From Pisaster brevispinus (taxonomy: Eukaryota > Echinodermata > Asteroidea > Forcipulatida > Asteriidae): 64,000 nt of DNA. Positions 10,782 through 22,101 of the stretch are shown piece after piece (position 1 is the first letter of the stretch; each line of letters starts with the position of its first letter). The notes beneath the pieces are model-generated. The model was not told where the DNA came from and did no database searches. It saw only the letters and a program-made list of their open reading frames with translations. The stretch lies in contig JAMKCF010000071.1 of NCBI GenBank assembly GCA_023634235.1, positions 186,001 through 250,000 of the forward strand, read 5' to 3'. A program made the position numbers and the translations under genes.

Positions 10782-12093
10782 GCTGACGATTCTGTAGGCG
10801 AGGCGAGCGGCCTGGATGTTAGGCCTACCCCTAAGAAAAATTGAAAAAAAAAAAAAAAAAAAAACAAAAACCAGAAGCAAGGTCGTGCCGGCAGGGGTCA
10901 TGGCCCAAAATAAAAGTGCGGTGAATTTGGGAATAACTCCCGATCTAGGAGGGCTAGAGGGATGATTTTTAGGCCTGACTCTGCCTTAGGTATCCCTGCA
11001 TCCGAAAATTAGACTTTTACGGCCGTTGCGGGCAGGCTTCACACCGGAAAAGACCAGCAAGCGGGGACACTCCGAAAGCCCCGCAAAACATCAACTTGAT
11101 TTTGCTGTAAAAAGACACAAATACAAAATAAGGAGGGTCACATCACCCCCAGGGCAATATCGAATCTGCACAATTTTAGTACCACTGTAAAGCCCGTTTC
11201 AAGGGCTCCCTCTCCCGTTAGTTTGGGGTCGCTGACGATTCTGTAGGCGAGGCGAGCGGCCTGGATGTTAGGCCTACCCCTAAGAAAAATTGAAAAAAAA
11301 AAAAAAAAAAAAAAAAAAAACCAGAAGCAAGGTCGTGCCGGCAGGGGTCATGGCCCAAAATAAAAGTGCGGTGAATTTGGGAATAACTCCCGATCTAGGA
11401 GGGCTAGAGGGATGATTTTTTGGCCAGACTCTGCCTTAGGTATCCCTGCATCCGAAAATTAGACTTTTACGGCCGTTGCGGGCAGGCTTCACACCGGAAA
11501 AGACCAGCAAGCGGGGACACTCCGAAAGCCCCGCAAAACATCAACGTGATTTTGCTGTTAAAAGACACAAATACAAAATAAGGAGGGTCACATCACCCCC
11601 AGGGCAATATCGAATCTGCACAATTTTAGTACCACTGTAAAGCCCGTTTCAAGGGCTCCCTCTCCCGTGAGTTTGGGGTCGCTGACGATTCTGTAGGCGA
11701 GGCGAGCGGCCTGGATGTTAGGCCCACCCCTTAGAGAAATAGGAAAACAAAAACCAGGGGTAATGGCCCAAAATAAAAGTGCGGTGATTTTGGGAATAAG
11801 TCCCGATCTAGGAGGGCTAGAGAGATGATTTTTTTACCTGACTCTGCCTTAGGTATCCCTGCATCCAAAAATTAGACTTTTACGGCCGTTGCGGGCAGGC
11901 TTCACACCGGAAAAGACCAGCAAGCGGGGACACTCCGAAAGCCCCCCAAAACATCAACTTGATTTTGCTGTAAAAAGACACAAATACAAAATAAGGAGGG
12001 TCACATCACCCCCAGGGCAATATCGAATCTGCACAATTTTAGTACCACTGTAAAGCCCGTTTCAAGGGCTCCCTCTCCCGTGAGTTTGGGGTC
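10782..12093 (+). repeat. B-B-A three-unit block, right copy (1312 bp)
   Basis: This is the counterpart of 6063-7375, directly following the copied A-B pair at 9927-10781. It has a private change, AAAGCCCGATTC near 10741, that breaks the usual GCCCGTTTC. The arrangement shows that the 9.9-12.1 kb region was assembled from two formerly separate segments of the first 7.4 kb. Confidence 0.85.
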
Positions 12094-15000
12094 GCTGACG
12101 ATTCTGTAGGCGAGGCGAGCGGCCTGGATGTTAGGCCTACCCCTAAGAAAAATTGAAAAAAAAAAAAAAAAAAAAAAAAAAACCCAGAAGCAAGGTCGTG
12201 CCGGCAGGGGTCATGGCCCAAAATAAAAGTGCGGTGAATTTGGGAATAACTCCCGATCTAGGAGGGCTAGAGGGATGATTTTTTGGCCAGACTCTGCCTT
12301 AGGTATCCCTGCATCCGAAAATTAGACTTTTACGGCCGTTGCGGGCAGGCTTCAAACCGGAAAAAACCAGCAAGCGGGGACACTCCGAAAGCCCCGCAAA
12401 ACATCAACGTGATTTTGCTGTAAAAAGACACAAATACAAAATAAGGAGGGTCACATCACCCCCAGGGCAATATCGAATCTGCACAATTTTAGTACCACTG
12501 TAAAGCCCGTTTCAAGGGCTCCCTCTCCCGTGAATTTGGGGTCGCTGACGATTCTGTAGGCGAGGCGAGCGGCCTGGATGTTAGGCCCACCCCTTAGAGA
12601 AATAGGAAAACAAAAACCAGGGGTAATGGCCACAAATAAAAGTGCGGTGATTTTGGGAATAGGTCCCGATCTAGGAGGGCTAGAGGGATGATTTTTTAGC
12701 CTGACTCTGCCTTAGGTATCCCTGCATCCGAAAATTAGACTTTTACGGCCGTTGCGGGCAGGCTTCACACCGGAAAAGACCAGCAAGCGGGGACACTCCG
12801 AAAGCCCCCCAAAACACCAACTTGATTTTGCTGTAAAAAGACACAAATACAAAATAAGGAGGGTCACATCACCCCCAGGGCATCATCGAATCTGCACAAT
12901 TTTAGTACCACTGTAAAGCCCGTTTCAAGGGCTCCCTCTCCCGTGAGTTTGGGGTCGCTGACGATTCTGTAGGCGAGGCGAGCGGCCTGGATGTTAGGCC
13001 TACCCCTAAGAAAAATTGAAAAAAAAAAAAAAAAAAAAAAAAAACAAGAAGCAAGGTCGTGCCGGCAGGGGTCATGGCCCAAAATAAAAGTGCGGTGAAT
13101 TTGGGAATAACTCCCGATCTAGGAGGGCTAGAGGGATGATTTTTTGGCCTGACTCTGCCTTAGGTATCCCTGCATCCGAAAATTAGACTTTTACGGCCGT
13201 TGCGGGCAGGCTTCACACCGAAAAAGACCAGCAAGCGGGGACACTCCGAAAGCCCCCCAAAACACCAACTTGATTTTGCTGTAAAAACACACAAATACAA
13301 AATAAGGAGGGTCACATCACCCCCAGGGCAATATCGAATCTGCACAATTTTAGTACCACTGTAAAGCCCGTTTCAAGGGCTCCCTCTCCCGTGAATTTGG
13401 GGTCGCTGACGATTCTGTAGGCGAGGCGAGCGGCCTGGATGTTAGGCCCACCCCTTAGAGAAATAGGAAAACAAAAACCAGGGGTAATGGCCACAAATAA
13501 AAGTGCGGTGATTTTGGGAATAGGTCCCGATCTAGGAGGGCTAGAGAGATGATTTTTTACCTGACTCTGCCTTAGGTATCCCTGCATCCGAAAATTAGAC
13601 TTTTACGGCCGTTGCGGGCAGGCTTCACACCGGAAAAGACCAGCAAGCGGGGACACTCCGAAAGCCCCCCAAAACATCAACTTGATTTTGCTGTAAAAAG
13701 ACACAAATACAAAATAAGGAGGGTCACATCACCCCCGGGGCAATATCAAATCTGCACAATTTTAGTACCACTGTAAAGCCCGTTTCAAGGGCTCCCTCTC
13801 CCGTGAGTTTGGGGTCGCTGACGATTCTGTAGGCGAGGCGAGCGGCCTGGATGTTAGGCCTTCCCCTAAGAAAAATTGAAAAAAAACAAACAAAAAACAA
13901 ACCCAGAAGCAAGGTCGTGCCGGCAGGGGTCATGGCCCAAAATAAAAGTGCGGTGAATTTGGGAATAACTCCCGATCTAGGAGGGCTAGAGGGATGATTT
14001 TTTGGCCTGACTCTGCCTTAGGTATCCCTGCATCCGAAAATTAGACTTTTACGGCCGTTGCGGGCAGGCTTCAAACCGGAAAAAACCAGCAAGCGGGGAC
14101 ACTCCGAAAGCCCCGCAAAACATCAACGTGATTTTGCTGTAAAAAGACACAAATACAAAATAAGGAGGGTCACATCACCCCCAGGGCAATATCGAATCTG
14201 CACAATTTTAGTACCACTGTAAAGCCCGTTTCAAGGGCTCCCTCTCCCGTGAATTTGGGGTCGCTGACGATTCTGTAGGCGAGGCGAGCGGCCTGGATGT
14301 TAGGCCCACCCCTTAGAGAAATAGGAAAACAAAAACCAGGGGTAATGGCCACAAATAAAAGTGCGGTGATTTTGGGAATAGGTCCCGATCTAGGAGGGCT
14401 AGAGGGATGATTTTTTAGCCTGACTCTGCCTTAGGTATCCCTGCATCCGAAAATTAGACTTTTACGGCCGTTGCGGGCAGGCTTCACACCGGAAAAGACC
14501 AGCAAGCGGGGACACTCCGAAAGCCCCCCAAAACACCAACTTGATTTTGCTGTAAAAAGACACAAATACAAAATAAGGAGGGTCACATCACCCCCAGGGC
14601 ATCATCGAATCTGCACAATTTTAGTACCACTGTAAAGCCCGTTTCAAGGGCTCCCTCTCCCGTGAGTTTGGGGTCGCTGACGATTCTGTAGGCGAGGCGA
14701 GCGGCCTGGATGTTAGGCCTACCCCTAAGAAAAATTGAAAAAAAAAAAAAAAAAAAAAAAAAACAAGAAGCAAGGTCGTGCCGGCAGGGGTCATGGCCCA
14801 AAATAAAAGTGCGGTGAATTTGGGAATAACTCCCGATCTAGGAGGGCTAGAGGGATGATTTTTTGGCCTGACTCTGCCTTAGGTATCCCTGCATCCGAAA
14901 ATTAGACTTTTACGGCCGTTGCGGGCAGGCTTCACACCGGAAAAGACCAGCAAGCGGGGACACTCCGAAAGCCCCGCAAAACATCAACGTGATTTTGCTG

Positions 15001-18000
15001 TAAAAAGACACAAATACAAAATAAGGAGGGTCACATCACCCCCAGGGCAATATCGAATCTGCACAATTTTAGTACCACTGTAAAGCCCGTTTCTAAGGCT
15101 CCCTCTCCCGTGAGTTTGGGGTCGCTGACGATTCTGTAGGCGAGGCGAGCGGCCTGGATGTTAGGCCCACCCCTTAGAGAAATAGGAAAACAAAAACCAG
15201 GGGTAATGGCCCAAAATAAAAGTGCGGTAAATTTGGGAATAGGTCCCGATCTAGGAGGGCTAGAGAGATGATTTTTTACCTGACTCTGCCTTAGGTATCC
15301 CTGCATCCGAAAATTAGACTTTTACGGCCGTTGCGGGCAGGCTTCACACCGGAAAAGACCAGCAAGCGGGGACACTCCGAAAGCCCCCCAAAACACCAAC
15401 TTGATTTTGCTGTAAAAAGACACAAATACAAAATAAGGAGGGTCACATCACCCCCAGGGCATCATCGAATCTGCACAATTTTAGTACCACTGTAAAGCCC
15501 GTTTCAAGGGCTCCCTCTCCCGTGAGTTTGGGGTCGCTGACGATTCTGTAGGCGAGGCGAGCGGCCTGGATGTTAGGCCTACCCCTAAGAAAAATTGAAA
15601 AAAAAAACAAAAAAAAAAAAAAACAAGAAGCAAGGTCGTGCCGGCAGGGGTCATGGCCCAAAATAAAAGTGCGGTGAATTTGGGAATAACTCCCGATCTA
15701 GGAGGGCTAGAGGGATGATTTTTTGGCCTGACTCTGCCTTAGGTATCCCTGCATCCGAAAATTAGACTTTTACGGCCGTTGCGGGCAGGCTTCACACCGG
15801 AAAAGACCAGCAAGCGGGGACACTCCGAAAGCCCCGCAAAACATCAACGTGATTTTGCTGTAAAAAGACACAAATACAAAATAAGGAGGGTCACATCACC
15901 CCCAGGGCAATATCGAATCTGCACAATTTTAGTACCACTGTAAAGCCCGTTTCTAAGGCTCCCTCTCCCGTGAGTTTGGGGTCGCTGACGATTCTGTAGG
16001 CGAGGCGAGCGGCCTGGATGTTAGGCCCACCCCTTAGAGAAATAGGAAAACAAAAACCAGGGGTAATGGCCCAAAATAAAAGTGCGGTAAATTTGGGAAT
16101 AGGTCCCGATCTAGGAGGGCTAGAGAGATGATTTTTTACCTGACTCTGCCTTAGGTATCCCTGCATCCGAAAATTAGACTTTTACGGCCGTTGCGGGCAG
16201 GCTTCACACCGGAAAAGACCAGCAAGCGGGGACACTCCGAAAGCCCCCCAAAACATCAACTTGATTTTGCTGTAAAAAGACACAAATACAAAATAAGGAG
16301 GGTCACATCACCCCCAGGGCAATATCAAATCTGCACAATTTTAGTACCACTGTAAAGCCCGTTTCAAGGGCTCCCTCTCCCGTGAGTTTGGGGTCGCTGA
16401 CGATTCTGTAGGCGAGGCGAGCGGCCTGGATGTTAGGCCTACCCCTAAGAAAAATTGAAAAAAAACAAACAAAAAAAAACCCCAGAAGCAAGGTCGTGCC
16501 GGCAGGGGTCATGGCCCAAAATAAAAGTGCGGTGAATTTGGGAATAACTCCCGATCTAGGAGGGCTAGAGGGATGATTTTTTGGCCTGACTCTGCCTTAG
16601 GTATCCCTGCATCCGAAAATTAGACTTTTACGGCCGTTGCGGGCAGGCTTCAAACCGGAAAAAACCAGCAAGCGGGGACACTCCGAAAGCCCCGCAAAAC
16701 ATCAACGTGATTTTGCTGTAAAAAGACACAAATACAAAATAAGGAGGGTCACATCACCCCCAGGGCAATATCGAATCTGCACAATTTTAGTACCACTGTA
16801 AAGCCCGTTTCAAGGGCTCCCTCTCCCGTGAGTTTGGGTCCGCTGACGATTCTGTAGGCGAGGCGAGCGGCCTGGATGTTAGGCCCACCCCTTAGAGAAA
16901 TAGGAAAACAAAAACCAGGGGTAATGGCCCAAAATAAAAGTGCGGTGATTTTGGGAATAAGTCCCGATTTAGGAGGGCTAGAGAGATGATTTTTTTACCT
17001 GACTCTGCCTTAGGTATCCCTGCATCCGAAAATTAGACTTTTACGGCCGTTGCGGGCAGGCTTCACACCGAAAAAGACCAGCAAGCGGGGACACTCCGAA
17101 AGCCCCCCAAAACACCAACTTGATTTTGCTGTAAAAACACACAAATACAAAATAAGGAGGGTCACATCACCCCCAGGGCAATATCGAATCTGCACAATTT
17201 TAGTACCACTGTAAAGCCCGTTTCAAGGGCTCCCTCTCCCGTGAATTTGGGGTCGCTGACGATTCTGTAGGCGAGGCGAGCGGCCTGGATGTTAGGCCCA
17301 CCCCTTAGAGAAATAGGAAAACAAAAACCAGGGGTAATGGCCACAAATAAAAGTGCGGTGATTTTGGGAATAGGTCCCGATCTAGGAGGGCTAGAGGGAT
17401 GATTTTTTAGCCTGACTCTGCCTTAGGTATCCCTGCATCCGAAAATTAGACTTTTACGGCCGTTGCGGGCAGGCTTCACACCGGAAAAGACCAGCAAGCG
17501 GGGACACTCCGAAAGCCCCCCAAAACACCAACTTGATTTTGCTGTAAAAAGACACAAATACAAAATAAGGAGGGTCACATCACCCCCAGGGCATCATCGA
17601 ATCTGCACAATTTTAGTACCACTGTAAAGCCCGTTTCAAGGGCTCCCTCTCCCGTGAGTTTGGGGTCGCTGACGATTCTGTAGGCGAGGCGAGCGGCCTG
17701 GATGTTAGGCCTACCCCTAAGAAAAATTGAAAAAAAAAAAAAAAAAAAAAAAAAAACAAGAAGCAAGGTCGTGCCGGCAGGGGTCATGGCCCAAAATAAA
17801 AGTGCGGTGAATTTGGGAATAACTCCCGATCTAGGAGGGCTAGAGGGATGATTTTTTGGCCTGACTCTGCCTTAGGTATCCCTGCATCCGAAAATTAGAC
17901 TTTTACGGCCGTTGCGGGCAGGCTTCACACCGGAAAAGACCAGCAAGCGGGGACACTCCGAAAGCCCCGCAAAACATCAACGTGATTTTGCTGTAAAAAG

Positions 18001-19389
18001 ACACAAATACAAAATAAGGAGGGTCACATCACCCCCAGGGCAATATCGAATCTGCACAATTTTAGTACCACTGTAAAGCCCGTTTCTAAGGCTCCCTCTC
18101 CCGTGAGTTTGGGGTCGCTGACGATTCTGTAGGCGAGGCGAGCGGCCTGGATGTTAGGCCCACCCCTTAGAGAAATAGGAAAACAAAAACCAGGGGTAAT
18201 GGCCCAAAATAAAAGTGCGGTAAATTTGGGAATAGGTCCCGATCTAGGAGGGCTAGAGAGATGATTTTTTACCTGACTCTGCCTTAGGTATCCCTGCATC
18301 CGAAAATTAGACTTTTACGGCCGTTGCGGGCAGGCTTCACACCGGAAAAGACCAGCAAGCGGGGACACTCCGAAAGCCCCCCAAAACACCAACTTGATTT
18401 TGCTGTAAAAAGACACAAATACAAAATAAGGAGGGTCACATCACCCCCAGGGCATCATCGAATCTGCACAATTTTAGTACCACTGTAAAGCCCGTTTCAA
18501 GGGCTCCCTCTCCCGTGAGTTTGGGGTCGCTGACGATTCTGTAGGCGAGGCGAGCGGCCTGGATGTTAGGCCTACCCCTAAGAAAAATTGAAAAAAAAAA
18601 CAAAAAAAAAAAAAAACAAGAAGCAAGGTCGTGCCGGCAGGGGTCATGGCCCAAAATAAAAGTGCGGTGAATTTGGGAATAACTCCCGATCTAGGAGGGC
18701 TAGAGGGATGATTTTTTGGCCTGACTCTGCCTTAGGTATCCCTGCATCCGAAAATTAGACTTTTACGGCCGTTGCGGGCAGGCTTCAAACCGGAAAAAAC
18801 CAGCAAGCGGGGACACTCCGAAAGCCCCGCAAAACATCAACGTGATTTTGCTGTAAAAAGACACAAATACAAAATAAGGAGGGTCACATCACCCCCAGGG
18901 CAATATCGAATCTGCACAATTTTAGTACCACTGTAAAGCCCGTTTCAAGGGCTCCCTCTCCCGTGAGTTTGGGTCCGCTGACGATTCTGTAGGCGAGGCG
19001 AGCGGCCTGGATGTTAGGCCCACCCCTTAGAGAAATAGGAAAACAAAAACCAGGGGTAATGGCCCAAAATAAAAGTGCGGTGATTTTGGGAATAAGTCCC
19101 GATTTAGGAGGGCTAGAGAGATGATTTTTTTACCTGACTCTGCCTTAGGTATCCCTGCATCCGAAAATTAGACTTTTACGGCCGTTGCGGGCAGGCTTCA
19201 CACCGAAAAAGACCAGCAAGCGGGGACACTCCGAAAGCCCCCCAAAACACCAACTTGATTTTGCTGTAAAAACACACAAATACAAAATAAGGAGGGTCAC
19301 ATCACCCCCAGGGCAATATCGAATCTGCACAATTTTAGTACCACTGTAAAGCCCGTTTTAAGGGCTCCCTTTCCTGTGAGTTTGGGGTC
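12094..19389 (+). repeat. Locally amplified cluster with private marks (17 units)
   Basis: Seventeen units from 12094 to 19389 share variants rare elsewhere: TTCAAACCGGAAAAAACC (near 12351, 14071, 16649, 18785), GGCCACAAATAAAAG, AATAGGTCCCG, TTTTTTAGCCTG, CAACACCAAC, GGGCATCATCG, GTTTCTAAGGCT and GTGCGGTAAATTTGGG. The B-A dimer 14676-15535 is followed directly by a near-identical dimer at 15536-16395 (860 bp each). The B-A pair at 16396-17254 recurs at 18529-19389 with GGGTCCGCTGAC and CACCGAAAAAGACC. The units at 17255, 17668 and 18117 repeat those at 14263, 14676 and 15124. I read this as recent amplification with mixed block lengths, not one clean period. Confidence 0.85.
14676..16395 (+). 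repeat. Tandem duplication of an 860-bp B-A dimer
   Basis: The dimers at 14676-15535 and 15536-16395 have equal lengths (448+412 in each) and both carry GTTTCTAAGGCT in B and GTAAATTTGGGAATAGGTCC in A. The visible differences are one C in the A tract of the second B and the end of the second A, which reads CATCAAC and GGGCAATATCAAATC in place of CACCAAC and GGGCATCATCG. A third copy lies at 17668-18528. Confidence 0.9.
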
Positions 19390-20249
19390 GCTGACGATTC
19401 TGTAGGCAAGGCGAGCGGCCTGGATGTTAGGCCTACCCCTAAGAAAAATTGAAAAAAAAACAAACAAAAAAAAAACCAGGAAGCAAGGTCGTGCCGGCAG
19501 GGGTCATGGCCCGAAATAAAAGTGCGGTGAATTTGGGAATAACTCCCGATCTAGGAGGGCTAGAGGGATGATTTTTTGGCCTGACTCTGCCTTAGGTATC
19601 CCTGCATCCGAAAATTAGACTTTTACGGCCGTTGCGGGCAGGCTTCACACCGGAAAAGACCAGCAAGCGGGGACACTCCGTAAGCCCCGCAAAACATCAA
19701 CGTGATTTTGATGTAAAAAGACACAAATACAAAATAAGGAGGGTCACATCACCCCCAAGGCAATATCGAATCTGCACAATTGTAGTACCACTGTAAAGCC
19801 CGTTTCAAGGGCTCCCTCTCCCGTGAGTTTGGGGTCGCTGACGATTCTGTAGGCGAGGCGAGCGGCCTGGATGTTAGGCCCACCCCTTAGAGAAATAGGA
19901 AAACAAAAACCAGGGGTAATGGCCCAAAATAAAAGTGCGGTGATTTTGGGAATAAGTCCCGATCTAGGAGGGCTAGAGAGATGATTTGTTTACCTGACTC
20001 TGCCTTAGGTATCCCTGCATCCGAAAATTAGACTTTTACGGCCGTTGCGGGCAGGCTTCACACCGGAAAAGACCAGCAAGCGCGGACACTCCGAAAGCCC
20101 CCCAAAACATCAACTTGATTTTGCTGTAAAAAGACACAAATACAAAATAAGGAGGGTCACATCACCCCCAGGGCAATATCGAATCTGCACAATTTTAGTA
20201 CCACTGTAAAGCCCGTTTCAAGGGCTCCCTCTCCCGTGAGTTTGGGGTC

Positions 20250-20791
20250 GCTGACGATTCTGTAGGCGAGGCGAGCGGCCTGGATGTTAGGCCTACCCCT
20301 AAGAAAAATTGAAAAAAAAAAAAAAAAAAAAAAAAAACAGAAGCAAGGTCGTGCCGGCAGGGGTCATGGCCCAAAATAAAAGTGCGGTGAATTTGGGAAT
20401 AACTCCCGATCTAGGAGGGCTAGAGGGATGATTTTTTGGCCTGACTCTGCCTTAGGTATCCCTGCCCAAAATAAAAGTGCGGTGATTTTGGGAATAAGTC
20501 CCGATCTAGGAGGGCTAGAGAGATGATTTTTTTACCTGACTCTGCCTTAGGTATCACTGCATCCGAAAATTAGACTTTTACGGCCGTTGCGGGCAGGCTT
20601 CACACCGGAAAAGACCAGCAAGCGGGGACACTCCGAAAGCCCCCCAAAACATCAACGTGATTTTGCTGTAAAAAGACACAAATACAAAATAAGGAGGGTA
20701 ACATCACCCCCAGGGCAATATCAAATCTGCACAATTTTAGTACCACTGTAAAGCCCGTTTCAAGGGCTCCCTCTCCCGTGAGTTTGGGGTC
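20250..20791 (+). repeat. Oversized recombinant B unit with 95-bp internal repeat (542 bp)
   Basis: The unit runs normally as type B to GTATCCCTG at 20464. It then jumps back to CCCAAAATAAAAG, which first occurred at 20370, giving a 95-bp offset. The second pass carries A-type marks (GTGATTTT, AAGTCCC, TTTACCTG), so this is an out-of-register join between a B and an A unit, not a simple copy of itself. Only about two bases (GC) are shared at the join. The same junction occurs at 43279. Confidence 0.92.
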
Positions 20792-21204
20792 GCTGACGAT
20801 TCTGTAGGCGAGGCGAGCGGCCTGGATGTTAGGCCCACCCCTTAGAGAAATAGGAAAACAAAAACCAGGGGTAATGGCCCAAAATAAAAGTGCGGTGATT
20901 TTGGGAATAAGTCCCGATCTAGGAGGGCTAGAGAGATAATTTTTTTACCTGACTCTGCCTTAGGTATCCCTGCATCCGAAAATTAGACTTTTACGGCCGT
21001 TGCTGGCAGGCTTCACACCGGAAAAGACCAGCAAGCGGGGACACTCCGAAAGCCCCCCAAAACATCAACTTGATTTTGCTGTAAAAAGACACAAATACAA
21101 AATAAGGAGGGTCACATCACCCCCAGGGCAATATCGAATCTGCACAATGTTAGTACCACTGTAAAGCCCGTTTCAAGGGCTCCCTCTCCCGTGAGTTTAG
21201 GGTC

Positions 21205-21654
21205 GCTGACGATTCTGTAGGCGAGGCGAGCGGCCTGGATGTTAGGCCTACCCCTAAGAAAAATTGAAAAAAAAAAAAAAACAACAACAACAACCCAGAA
21301 GCAAGGTCGTGCCGGCAGGGGTCATGGCCCAAAATAAAAGTGCGATGATTTTGGGAATAAGTCCCGATCTAGGAGGGCTAGAGAGATGATTGTTTTACCT
21401 GACTCTGCCTTAAGTATCCCTGCATCCGAAAATTTGACTTTTACGGCCGTTGCGGGCAGGCTTCACACCGGAAAAGACCAGCAAGCGGGGACACTCCGAA
21501 AGCCCCCCAAAACATCAACTTGATTTTGCTGTAAAAAGACACAAATACAAAATAAGGAGGGTCACATCACCCCCAGGGCAATATCAAATCTGCACAATTT
21601 TAGTACCACTGTAAAGCCCGTTTCAAGGGCTCCCTCTCCCGTGAGTTTGGGATC
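21205..21654 (+). repeat. Hybrid monomer: B spacer, A body
   Basis: The A-rich tract and the 20-bp B segment are present, with the tract ending in an ACAACAACAACAACC run near 21281. Right after CATGGCCC the marks become A-type (ATGATTTT, AAGTCCC, TTTTACCTG, CCCCCCAAAA, CAACTTG). It also carries GTGCGATG and GATTGTTTTACC, marks of units in the seven-unit repeat that follows at 22.1 kb. I infer a conversion or crossover just right of the A tract. Confidence 0.85.
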
Positions 21655-22101
21655 GCTGACGATTCTGTAGGCGAGGCGAGCGGCCTGGATGTTAGGCCTA
21701 CCCCTAAGAAAAATTGAAAAAAAAAACAACAAAAAAAAAAACCAGAAGCAAGGTCGTGCCGGCAGGGGTCATGGCCCAAAATAAAAGTGCGGTGAATTTG
21801 GGAATAACTCCCGATCTAGGAGGGCTAGAGGGATGATTTTTTGGCCTGACTCTGCCTTAGGTATCCCTGCATCCGAAAATTAGACTTTTACGGCCGTTGC
21901 GGGCAGGCTTCACACCGGAAAAGACCAGCATGCGGGGACACTCCGAAAGCCCCGCAAAACATCAACGTGATTTTGCTGTAAAAAGACACAAATACAAAAT
22001 AAGGAGGGTCACATCACCCCCAGGGCAATATCGAATCTGCACAATTTTAGTACCACTGTAAAGCCCGTTTCTAAGGCTCCCTCTCCCGTGAGTTTGGTGT
22101 C

